Shown piece after piece: positions 1 through 10,375 of a stretch of DNA of 64,000 nucleotides. The DNA is from Episyrphus balteatus. Lineage: Eukaryota; Arthropoda; Insecta; Diptera; Syrphidae. The stretch is taken from positions 75,352,277 to 75,416,276 of the forward strand of contig NC_079137.1 in assembly GCF_945859705.1 (NCBI RefSeq), given 5' to 3'. The notes under the pieces are model-generated. The model saw only the letters and a list, made by a program, of their open reading frames with translations, ran no database searches and had not been told where the DNA came from. Positions within the stretch are counted from its first letter, which is position 1; the number at the start of each line of letters is the position of its first letter. Position numbers and translations under genes: made by a program.

Positions 1-1218
1 GATATTATATATGAGATTTCAATCGCACATAAAAGTCCCACTCGGATGTGAGGATTAAAAAAAATATATGTAATTTGCTTTATTTCAGAGAATAAATAAT
101 CAGATTTTTATATTTTGCATAAATACTGCAGTGTATCCTGTCGAGGAGGAGGATGTCAAAGGTTAATTTCATTACGTGTGAGTTATTTTTTTATGTGTGA
201 GTGTGAGTACTTGGTAATGAAGCATGAAAAAGCACAAAAAAACATTTATGGGAAAAAAATTTTTGAGCAAAAATGTCAACATGGATTCAAACCTTTTCAA
301 CGCTAAAAGGACCCAGAGAGTGAGAGGGATTTGTATATTATTCTATGTGGTGGGCAAAAAAAAGGACTCTTTTCACTTTTAAATGTTTTTTTTTTAACAT
401 AAATTCTACTTTCTCGGTTATGTGATGTTGTGAATTTTTGATGAGGACAAAATGGAAAATTATTCGCTGGTGCGGGTAAAAAACTTATTCCAACCAGTAA
501 ATATGGACAATTAAGGACATTTTTTTTGCACACAAAAATATAAGTAAGAAAAAAAGAGAAAAATTGAGGTAAACGACATGATGTTTATTGAAAGTTTTTT
601 TTTGTTTTTTTTTTTTTTGTTTAGTAACTGTGTCGAAAAACTTTTCAAAAGTTTTATAAATTTTTTTTTGTTTGTGCCTTTTTTCATGATGATGGTTTTT
701 GATGTGGCGAACATATTTAATTGCTGCAATGCGTTTTGTGACTTTTGTGAAATTTTTTAACTTTTTCATTTAAAAAAATAAAGTTTTTGAAGGACTTGTT
801 TTTTTTTTTTGGGATGAATAAGTAGTTTGAAATGAAATTGAGGGCAGATAAAATTTGAATGAATAATTAGATATATTTTCAAATTCTTTTGAATATTGAA
901 TACATACAAAATTATTTTTTTAAGGGACATTTTTTTTGTACGTTCATTGTTTCCTTTTCAAATTTTATGTACACACTATTTACATCGAATTATAATAGGA
1001 CTCTATTATATAGGTTATACCTATAGGGTCTTTTTAACTGTCACGGGTGGGAAACGAAATTGATGTCTAGGTAGGATAAGTTCCTTCTTTAAGCTTCTGG
1101 TTTCTTACACAAAAAATTTGTACCTTTTCGAAAGCAAATAACATCAAAATGATACTTTGTAATAAAATAAATTATTTTTTTTGTCACGGGTCGGAATTGC
1201 TTTTAAATAAAGAGTTTT
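1..1218. other. AT-rich non-coding stretch
   Basis: I see only AT-rich sequence with long T and A homopolymers. The open frames are short and dominated by F, K, I and N codons, as expected from base composition. No recognisable domain, splice-bounded exon or RNA gene is visible. Confidence 0.6.
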
Positions 1219-1400
1219 TTGATGTGTTGGTCTGTATAAGAAACTACAGCCTAAACGGATGGGCCAATCAACTTCAAACTTGGTACCGAAAATAGCGGTA
1301 CTTGTCATACACTAATTTTGGAAAAGTTTTATTCTCTCAAAAAAGACTTCTATGATTTTGAATAAAAAAATGCAAGTAATTATTAGTTTTTTGAAAAGAT
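1219..1400 (+). repeat. Truncated copy of dispersed repeat family R1
   Basis: This segment matches the left part of the fuller copies at 5843 and 34501. It shares the phrase CTACAGCCTAAACGGATGG, then TTCAAACTTGGTA, then a block around ACTTGTCATA. The right part of the family is missing or unrecognisable. It is best read as a decayed fragment of a non-autonomous interspersed element of unknown class. Confidence 0.6.
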
Positions 1401-1939
1401 CTATCTTTTATTGAAAAAAAATTTTTTTTTGTTCAAAAATCTTTATTACCAATACCTCCCACAGAGGCTTTGTGAAGTTGGCAACCCCAAATGTCATTTT
1501 TTTTTTAAACCTACCTGGTTTTACTGCCTAAAGTTACTTCAGGATAGTTTTAAAATTATAACGAATTTGAATTTTTTCACCTCAAAAAACATAAAAAATA
1601 TTTTTTTTTTGTTCAGTGTAAAATCGTTGATTTATCACTGTGATTCGTTTGCCCAACCTTAGTCCAGGATAGCCATTTTATCATTTTTTATCTAAAATCT
1701 TATTTTTTTTTTTTCAAAAGATAAAAAAACTCATTAACAAATTAGGTGACTTTTCTTATATTTAAAATAAATTCTTTTATTGTAGGCTTAAAAAAAAACT
1801 TTTTTATTTCAGAAACCGAAAAAATTGTTTTTTGAAGTGAAAACTTCTTTAGTATCGTAGTGATTTGAAACAAGATGAAACGAAAACGCGACACGACTTC
1901 AACTTGTTATAACTTTTTTGTTTGAATAGATAGATGAAT

Positions 1940-2770
1940 GAAATTTGTACTGTAGATAGGTAAATAAATAAATTATGATTGTACAAAATTTCAATTAATT
2001 TCATATTCTAAATTCGGAGATAACGGTAAAAAGATGTTCTTTTCCAACACACGTTATATCTTTTGATCTAGTGCACATACAAATTTGATTTAACTTTAAT
2101 ACGCATGCTGATAACATAACCTTTTATTTAATTTAAATTGAAAAAATTTAAAAATACCTCAAAACACCTCAAAACACCTGTGGAGATCTGTTGGCGATAA
2201 AAAGCTACCAGTGTAGGAAGTACCGTAATCTCAGTCTGGAAATTCGACATGGTTGACTTTAAAAAATTCTAACTTCTCTTCAACTTTGAAATAAGATTTA
2301 TGCATCATTATACAAGGTGAAACAATAAACTTTCACATGGTATAAAATTTTGTATAGGTTGTCAAACAAAAAAATTGATTTAATAGCATGAGAACATAAA
2401 AATAATTTTTTTTGCTATTTTTTTATGAAATTTCATCGAGTTTAAAAAATTCTAGCTTTTTTTGTAGATGTGTCATAGGTCTGATCGATATATATATTTT
2501 GAGCTAAGACAATAAGCTTTCAGATGGTATAAAATTTTTTATATGTTGTTAGGGAAAAAATGCATTTAATAGCGTGAGAAGATAAAAATACGTGTTTTTT
2601 TCGCTTTTTTTATGGAAATTGATCGAGTTCAAAAAATTCTAGCTCTTTTTGTAGATGTCTCATAGACCTGATCGATATATATATTTTGAGCTAAGACAAA
2701 AAGCTTTCAGATGATATAAAAGTTCTATGGGTTGTCATATAAAAAACGTGGATTTGAAGGTGATAGAATA
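1940..2770 (+). repeat. Dispersed repeat family R2, copy 1, with internal tandem repeat
   Basis: The stretch shares ordered blocks with 30870-31513: GAGATAACGGTAAAA, then a CACC-GTGGAGATCTGTTG block, AGTACC-TAATCTCAGTCTGG, then AAACTTTCACATGGTATAAA. The non-coding composition and dispersed position suggest a non-autonomous transposon or satellite-bearing element. I do not recognise the class. Confidence 0.6.
2290..2760 (+). repeat. 187-bp tandem repeat, about 2.5 copies
   Basis: The phrase CAATAAGCTTTCAGATGGTA, or a close variant, begins at 2323, 2510 and 2697, exactly 187 bp apart. Each copy also carries CATCGAGTT/GATCGAGTTC, AAAAAATTCTAGCT, TTTTTGTAGATGT, CTGATCGATATATATATT and TTTGAGCTAAGAC. 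The same unit begins twice in the related copy at 31.2-31.4 kb. Confidence 0.8.
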
Positions 2771-3450
2771 AAAATAGGTAGATTTTTTCTATTTTTTTCA
2801 AGAAAAATGATTTTTTAAGGTTTCACTTCTACCACGTGTGAATTGCACACATGATTTTTTTTTTCCTGTGAAAATGTCGTTAGTTTAAAACCGTGGTAAG
2901 CTCAGGATACCCCACCCTTTGTTCAAAAACTATGACAAAAAAACTTTTTTTCAAATTATGTACCAACCTCTTAAAAATCAAAATATCTTTTTTTCAGTGT
3001 AAAAATTGTGCTTATTACCCTTTTTCAATCATGTTAATTCCAACAAATTATATTATATTATATAGATTTTCTAGGTGCTCTTATGGAAAACCAAAAAAAA
3101 TAAATCAATGATTTTTACACTTGAAAAAAATATTTGTATTTTGTGGCTTTTAGGTGAAATAAAACAAATCAACTCAACTTCTTAACAGGAATGTTATATG
3201 GACTACAATCAATCAATGCGCAGTGCCCAAACTAGTGGATTTACTTTCATAAAATAAAAAAATTAAAAAGGTCACTGTGGTGTATGCGTACTATTTCTTT
3301 TTTTTTTCATAAAAAAATTAATGAAACTAGTTGGCCTTTTTAACCAACTAACGTTGGGATGACGAAAATAATAATTGGAGTTTTAGCCTGGGCCAAACGA
3401 ACCACAGTGACAAATCAACGATTTTTACACTGAACAAAAAAAAAATTATT

Positions 3451-5244
3451 TTTTGTGGTTTTTGAGATTTCAACGAAATTTTTTAAACAAAAGCACTTAT
3501 ATAGTTTAATTATTTTTGTTTGTCTTGGTTGGAACTTTCAAACCATGGATTCTATATTATACAAACTTTTTTTTAATAAAATAATAAAAGTTTAGTACTT
3601 TTTTAAAAATTATCAATAAATTTTCCTGAAAACAGAAGAGCTCTGAAACCCATAGGTAGGATTTCCACACAATTTACCAAACTCTCCTCGATCCAAAAAA
3701 AAACCAATTTGACATCAATCAATCGATATATTGCAGACTCCTGGCGCCAGTAGACCTTAACAATTTTTTTTGGCATTGTTTTCACCACACAAGTATACAA
3801 AGCCCACCCTAGCAGACACTCAGAAATTTCGTTTTTTTTTTTACGCCAAAAACCAATAAAGTAATAAACAATTGCAATTCAATTAACAAAACAGCCACAA
3901 TTTAAAAAAAATAAGAAAAGAATTTGCAACAATAGAAAGAGTGAGAAAAAGACCTGTCATCGTGGGAAAATACAATCCCAATTCCCAGTTTCCAAAATAG
4001 TTTATAGCCTCCATCTATCGTCTCTCTTGGTTTTATATAGGTTTTTAGGTTTTGTTCACCGTCAATTTCACAGGTGAAACACTAGCCGTCATCAAATTCA
4101 GACATATTCTTTGGATTTGTTCCAAAAAAAAACACTAGCAACAAACAATCGTTTTATTCGATTTTTTACAATTCTATTTTCTATTTTTACGATAGAACAA
4201 TAGAAACGGCGGCCTATTGTTCCATTTTTATATTTCTATTTCATTGCAGGCGCACACTACTCGTATATTATATCACGAAATCACAGAGGGAAACTATAGA
4301 AAACCACCTCTTAGATCTGCCATTGTTCGTCTATTCAGCCTTCCCCTGTTTTAGGGTAGGCATAGGCACATTCTGTTATTGTTTCCCTTTCCACTTGACT
4401 TGTGTCCACGTTTTTTTTTTTTTTCTCTTTCCATTTCGATTACGTTACGATTTGCTTTTGTTTTCTATTTTTGAATTTGAGTTATGTTTTTTGGTTTCTT
4501 TCGAAATACAATTTTATATGCGGCTATCCATTGTTTTCGAAAGAACACAAACGAAAAAAAAAAAAAACAGGACAATGTACCTGCTAGGACACATGAAAAG
4601 AAAAAAAGACGTGGTGCAACACACAAATTCCCACACACAAATAATAATAATTGTTAATGGTCACCCCAAAAAAAAAACTATCAGAATCTTTGACGATGGG
4701 GGTATTTATTGTGGCCAATGGACATGGACATAAATAATATAATTTCCAAGAAATATTTAGTTCAATGGAGCAGAATCCTATATACGCGAGTTTGGAAACA
4801 AAAAAAGACACAATAAAAGGACATTCGTGGTGTTGCATGTAAACAAAGTTGAATTTATGTCGAATTCAACAAGGATATACGTGAGTAATCTAAGATTATC
4901 ACGCATGAGAAGTTTTTGGGGATAAATACTTCTACAGTATGATAAAAACGCACTTGTTGCTTGTAGTTCGAAGATTTTGGTATTCACAAATTGACCCTAG
5001 AGGACAATCGAAAGGATTTTCTTGTTTTTTTTTTTTTTCTTTTTGTGAAAAAGATTTGTGTGAAATTAGATGAAAAATTTGTAACAAAAGAGAAGAATTA
5101 TTGATTAGGCAATGGATTTCATCTGGGATAAGTGTTGTACAATTTGGGGATTAGCTGAAAGTGTTTTGGAAAACTCAGGGACTTAAGAAGTTAGTTTGTT
5201 TTTATCTTTGGAATTGGAATTGACAGGTAACACTGGCCAACAAG
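3451..5244. other. Non-coding stretch, no supported feature
   Basis: AT-rich sequence of moderate complexity. A 136-codon frame at 4323-4733 is rich in F, L, K and homopolymer-encoded residues and has no recognisable domain, so I do not call it a gene. Confidence 0.5.
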
Positions 5245-5250
5245 ATTTTT

Positions 5251-5466
5251 GCCACAAGAACCAAAATATACTTTTCTAGAACTCGAGTTCGCAATCAGAA
5301 AAATTCTATTAGCCTCCGTTCTTGAAATATTACCGTTTTAAAACGCAAAAAAAAAAGTTTTTTTCTTATAACGGTTATATTTCAAGAACTAATAGAATTT
5401 TTCTGATTGCGGACTCGAGTTCAACAACCCAAAAACCTGTAGAAAAGTATATTTTGGTTCTTGTAG
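5251..5466. repeat. Foldback (inverted repeat), ~95-bp arms
   Basis: The left arm (5251-5343) begins GCCACAAGAACCAAAATATA. The right arm (about 5368-5466) ends with its reverse complement, TATATTTTGGTTCTTGT. The arms also share ACTCGAGTTC, CAATCAGAAAAATTCTATTAG and TTCTTGAAATAT-ACCGTT blocks. The left arm lacks about 17 bp present in the right arm. Together they would form a long hairpin with a short A/T loop. Confidence 0.85.
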
Positions 5467-5544
5467 AAAACATTTTATGACCAGTGACTTAAAATTTAGA
5501 TTAAATTTAGTTTCTCTTTTGCTTATTAACTGAAACTTAAGATA

Positions 5545-5745
5545 TCTCGAGCAATAAAAGAGATATCGGAAAAATTTAATCAGTTTTTGAAAGAAGAATA
5601 TCTGTTCTTATAAAAATTACAAATTTGTTTATGATGAATTACGCCAAATAAAAACAGAAGCTCGAAAACAGCCAAAATAACGTTTTTTAGCATTTTATAA
5701 CGGTAATATCTCAAAAACGGATGCTAATCAAATTTTTTACTTGCG
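5545..5745 (+). repeat. Block shared with the element at 45.28-46.15 kb
   Basis: This region contains AAAGAGATATCGGAAA, CGAAAACAGCCA-AAT, TTATAACGG and AAAACGGATGCTAATCAAATTTTT. The same blocks occur in the same order at about 45440-45625. Both loci also carry TATATTTTGGTTCTTGT near a flank, so they belong to one dispersed family. Confidence 0.65.
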
Positions 5746-5842
5746 ATATACATAGGTACTATTTATATCAAGTTATACATTGGTACAAAAAAAAAAAGTT
5801 GAGATAACATTTTTCCATGATATTACGATGGTAGACAATGCT

Positions 5843-6571
5843 AAAAAAGTGGGTCCCGGAAGTCCGTCTGTCTGTCTGTCTGTATAAGGAGCTACAGCCT
5901 AAACGGATGGACCGATTAATGTCAAACTTGGTATGTAGCGTTATTTGGCGACTCTCCAGAGGGGTTTTTGAAATTAATTTTTTTGGACCAAAACTAACGG
6001 TACTTGTCATATACCGATTTTAGTAAAATTGAAAAACGGCTCCAACGATTTTGTTTAAAAAATTCAAATGTTAGTTTTAAACCATGGTTTATCTTCTTAT
6101 GAAAAATTTGTTTTTGGAAAATCATTATTAACGGTACCTGCCATAGAACAAATTTCCAAAAAAAAAAATTTTTGGATTTTTAAAAAAATTTTGAAATTTT
6201 TTCTGTTGAAAAATGAAATTTTCGAAAATGGGACATTATATTTTGTTGAAATTTTGTTTTTAGATGTTGATTAGTTATTTCTACAAAATGGCATACCAAT
6301 TTTATTTTAAAACATTTTTTCCAAAAAATTATTTATAAAAAATTAGTTGTTTAAAAAACGGCTCTAACGATTTTGAAATTTTTTTTTCTAAAAATGCATC
6401 TTAACATATCAATCAAAACTGCATACTTGTTTTGGAGGGCAATTTGATTTCAGATTTTATTTTATTTTTTTAAAAAACGAATTTTTTTTTTCCAAATTTC
6501 TATATAAAAAGTCTTAAAAATTAAAGCAACTTTAACTCTAAGAGCAAGTTCGTGCGACCCAGTCGTGCATT
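5843..6571 (+). repeat. Dispersed repeat family R1, near full-length copy
   Basis: The copy starts at AAAAAAGTGGGTCCCGGAAG, followed by a short GTCT microsatellite, CTACAGCCTAAACGGATGG, GTCAAACTTGGTA and ACTCTCCAGAGG. It ends with GAGCAAGTTCGTGCGACC and CAGTCGTGCAT. The same order is seen at 34501-35191. No coding capacity is evident. It is probably a non-autonomous transposon of unknown class. Confidence 0.75.
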
Positions 6572-6619
6572 TTATTTAATTTCGATTCGAGTTCAACACA
6601 TCAAAAACTTCTAGAATAG

Positions 6620-6640
6620 TATATTTTGGTTCTTGTGGCA
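6620..6640 (+). repeat. Outer terminal motif of the 5.25-6.64 kb composite
   Basis: TATATTTTGGTTCTTGTGGC here is the reverse complement of the motif that opens the foldback at 5251. The two may therefore be the terminal inverted repeats of a roughly 1.39-kb element that includes the foldback, the shared block and R1. The same motif occurs again at 45665. Confidence 0.5.
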
Positions 6641-9600
6641 AAAAAAAACTTCAATTTTGTAATCAATGAAAACGACACAAACACTACAAATGTTCGATTA
6701 CTTTTAATTTGAGAAGTACTATAACCAATTTGTGCACCTTAAACTCCTTTTTTAAATAATAGTCTGTAGACTAAAATCTCACAGGTAATAGCTTTTATAC
6801 AGTTTGTATAGAGCTTGAATGGAGTTTGTATAGAGCTTGCTTCAGAAACAAATTGCTTATATAGCAGTTCATATTTGTTTAACAACTTCTAATAAGTTGT
6901 TTATGTATATAGGTACTGTTCCAGAAACTTAACCAAAGGAAGTTTTTCGGATAAGCTTCGGTTAATGAACTTATAAAAGTTAAGGGAAGTTTGATCTTCG
7001 ATAAGACGTTTTTAACAGTTTTTTTTAACTTTTGTATTGAGTTTTTCGGTAAGACATTAAAATCTCTTGCCAACGAAGATTTAAAAAAAAACTACCAATT
7101 TTTGTATTCGTATTTTGGTTTCGGCAATGAATAAAATCTACCTTAGGCATTTCTGCAATTTGAAATGGTACAGGTTCTTGTTGTTGTTTCTATAACTTCG
7201 ATAAGACTTGTATTAAATAGGTATACAAGCTCTTTCGAAGTTCTCTTTCAAATCACAAAGCTTTCTTAGAGCTTCGGTAGACTTTCGTTTAAGCTCCTTA
7301 TAGACATTTTTATTAAGGATCCATTTTCCATGTCCAAAAAACCTTACTAAATTTAAACAGAAGCTGACATGTAGCTTCGGTAATACCTTGACCAAAGCTG
7401 AAATAAATATTAGTGCATGACTGCAGCCGGATTGTGAAAGTACTGGGCTTTTACTAAGCTTTATCATTGTATCCTCGGTTGTGAGCTTGCACAAAATTCG
7501 GCTTTGGCTGTACAAATCTGTCATATTTTTTTTATTTTTTCTGAAGAAATGTAGGAGTCGAAGAAATTTCGATCACTGTACATTGGGGTGTTTTATTTTC
7601 CCAAATTTCAAGAAAATCGGTTGATGTTAATGATGTTGATGTTCTCACATTATGAAATTTCTTAAAAAAAAAAAAGCGACCAAAATGCGGAACCTATAAA
7701 TATTGTCCGATCTTTTTGAAATTTGAAATATATATGTTTTGCATCACTTAAACTCGGGGTGAGGCGTCAGCGAAGTCTGCAAAAATTTCCAATGTTGAAA
7801 CACACTACTATACGTTGTACCTACCTTCCATCTCCCAAAAAACTGGGCATTGCATTGGTTTTGAATACGACAGTAATTAATTTCACTTAGGTGTCTTTGA
7901 AAACCCATAGCTTCAGGAGGGGACTACTTTCCTAATCGTCTTCTTTAAAAAAAAAAACTGACAGTGTCCTTAAAAATATACTAATCCTGTTCTTTATTTG
8001 TTCAAATATTTTGAAGCACCTTTCCCTAACTCTTACCTATCACAAGCTTCATAAAATACCCATAAAAAGCACTTAACATCTCCCACAAATCTCCCGGACT
8101 TTATTACGAAATCCAATCTTCACCGAAAATTGAAAATTATAAACCAACAGTACGCTAATTCTATTAACCTGTGAATGTTAACTACCTTTAGTCTCTCCTG
8201 CAGGATATTATTATCATCATCAGCGTCCAACGAATTGTATATTATTATACCTTTAGTTCTCCTTCTCTTCATCATCAGAGTAATCATCACAGTCATCAGT
8301 TTAGGCTCCTTCCTTTTCCTTGAAGTTTTGTTTTTTTCTTCTTGTTTTTTGAAAATACCTTTTTTCACAAAGACCCTACATTATCATCATAGACAAAACG
8401 AATACTACTCCGACAGCAAAAAGAAAATTTAGAATCCTTGTAATTAACGACCACAGGAGTTGTAGAATACGGTTATATTTCTCTGTGCGCCCTCTTGAAC
8501 TTCCTGTGTTGTTCATTTCAACGGAATTCATTGAGTTCCTGTGTTCTGAGTCTGTTTCAATTTTGCTTTTACTCCTTAATTATTATCCATCTCCCAGTTT
8601 CCAGTCCCAGGGTTTCGGGATAATAAATTTCCATTTCAAGTGGACTCCCTTGAAACTGGTTGGACAGAGAAAAGACAAAAAAAAAAACCACCTAGGGGCT
8701 GTTTATTTTTACCAAAACCAAATTATCTTACGGTAGTAGAGACCCTCTCGAACTCTCTCGAGCTGTTTAAAGGCCTTATTTGAATGTCAATTTTGTTTAC
8801 TTAGGCTTGCCATCAGCCAAGCGATGCTTATGACATTTTCGTTTCGTGATGATGAATGTAGCTGAACAAGTTGTTTGGGTCTTTTATTGTGTAAGGATAT
8901 TTATTCAAACACCCGCAATGGTGAGATGTAAAGAGAGTATGTCCTGCAGACAGAGAAAATTTACATTGACAAATTGGTCAACAACCCGAGAGAGCTCATC
9001 ATCATCATCCAGAGTTTAGGGACGATGACATAAAACGAAAGGTCCTGGACTGCTCCACTTTGGTTAGATAAACAAATAAACAGAATAATTTCGGGACATG
9101 AACACAATAAACAGCAGACGATGACAATATTTCGAAATATGTATAAGAAATCATTTTGACAGAAGACCGAACGACCAGCAGAAAACCAGAAGCAGCAAAA
9201 GCACTTTGGACAGAGATTTGGTTGGGTTTTTTGGTTGCGGACTCCTATTGTTTCAAATATATATTTGAAAACCTCCTTCATCGAATGGGAATGTTTTTCA
9301 AAAGATTGAATAAGTTCGCCACTGTGATGTGGTGAAAGATTTAACGCAATCGAGACATCTTGTGGTGGTTGTCCCTTGAATTGTATATTATTCCTTTTTT
9401 GGGACATGAAGCTGAAGCACCCCAGCTGAGAGTTGAGTACTTTTGCAGACGATTGCAATGATGATGACGACCAACGACGACGAGTTCAGTTTTCGAGTTC
9501 GTGGAAATTCAATTAGCAACTCTGGAGAAGATGATGATGAACAATGTAAACAGAAGAACTGAGAGAAATGTTGCATTCTCAATGTTTATCTGCGAAGAAG

Positions 9601-10246
9601 TGTGGTTTGGTTTATTTTGAGAAAAGACAAGTAGAAGTCAGTAGCTAGAGCTAAAGCAATAGAGAAGTTCTTGCTGTGAATTATATATTTTTGAAGAACA
9701 AACGGAAATTCGAAACATTGTTTGTATGTGGAATGTTTTGTAACTTCTTGTCGCCGCGGTTGAAAATATTTTGTCTAACAAATAAACAGTCAGACATTGT
9801 TGAAAGAGATATGGAAATAAGGAAGAGTCAAGTTGATTTTTTTTTTGTTGAAGCGGAAGTTGGGAATGTGATTTTAGTTTGATTTGGTTTTAGGTATTAT
9901 TGAATTTCGGAGAAAGTTATTGAAGATTTATAATTTGTTTGTTTAGTGATGTGGTATTTTTGAATAAATTGGAGGTTTTCTGTTTAGAGTTGACAATGTT
10001 TAGAAGTCAAAGAGAATCCGGAAATAAACGATAGCACTTGGTCCTTATTCATTTTTTTTTTTCATTAGCTGAATGAAAATTGGAGTACCTACCTATTGTT
10101 AATTGCCCAACAATTTTAAAACGATTGGAAAAAGATAAAAAACACATTGAGAAAAATTCAACGTTCTCATCTCGTCTTCTCGCATTCTTGTAATTCAGGC
10201 AACAACACAAACCTGTGAGACTATTTGGTTCAAACTTGGTAGGAAA
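6641..10246. other. Non-coding stretch with no supported gene
   Basis: AT-rich sequence. Between about 6940 and 7460 the words AGCTTCGGT and CTTCGATAAGAC recur irregularly, which may be a very degraded tandem repeat. Frames of 103 codons (7213-7524) and 165 codons (8961-9458) on the minus strand show no recognisable domain, and I consider both chance frames. Confidence 0.5.
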
Positions 10247-10375
10247 GATGCCCCGAAGATGTCCCGAGCATGTCCCGAAGATGTCCCGAAGCTGTCCCGA
10301 AGATGTCCTGAAGATGTCCCGAAGATGTCCCGAAGATGTCCCGAAGATGTCCTGAAGATGTCCTGAAGATGTCCC

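Larger units (their letters stand above)
1598..3450. mobile_element. Possible element bounded by ~60-bp inverted repeats
   Basis: Positions 1598-1657 and 3387-3450 are inverted copies of each other. Both hold GTTCAGTGTAAAA, an ATCGTTGATTT block, TCACTGTG and TTCGTTTG. Related but diverged blocks also occur near 2990-3020 and 3100-3130. The interval contains an R2 repeat copy, so it may be a composite of nested elements. No target duplication was found and no transposase frame is visible. Confidence 0.4.

Noticed and set aside
8961..9458. 165-codon minus-strand frame as a gene
   Set aside because: Cysteine- and phenylalanine-rich with no coherent domain. A second frame overlaps it on the same strand.
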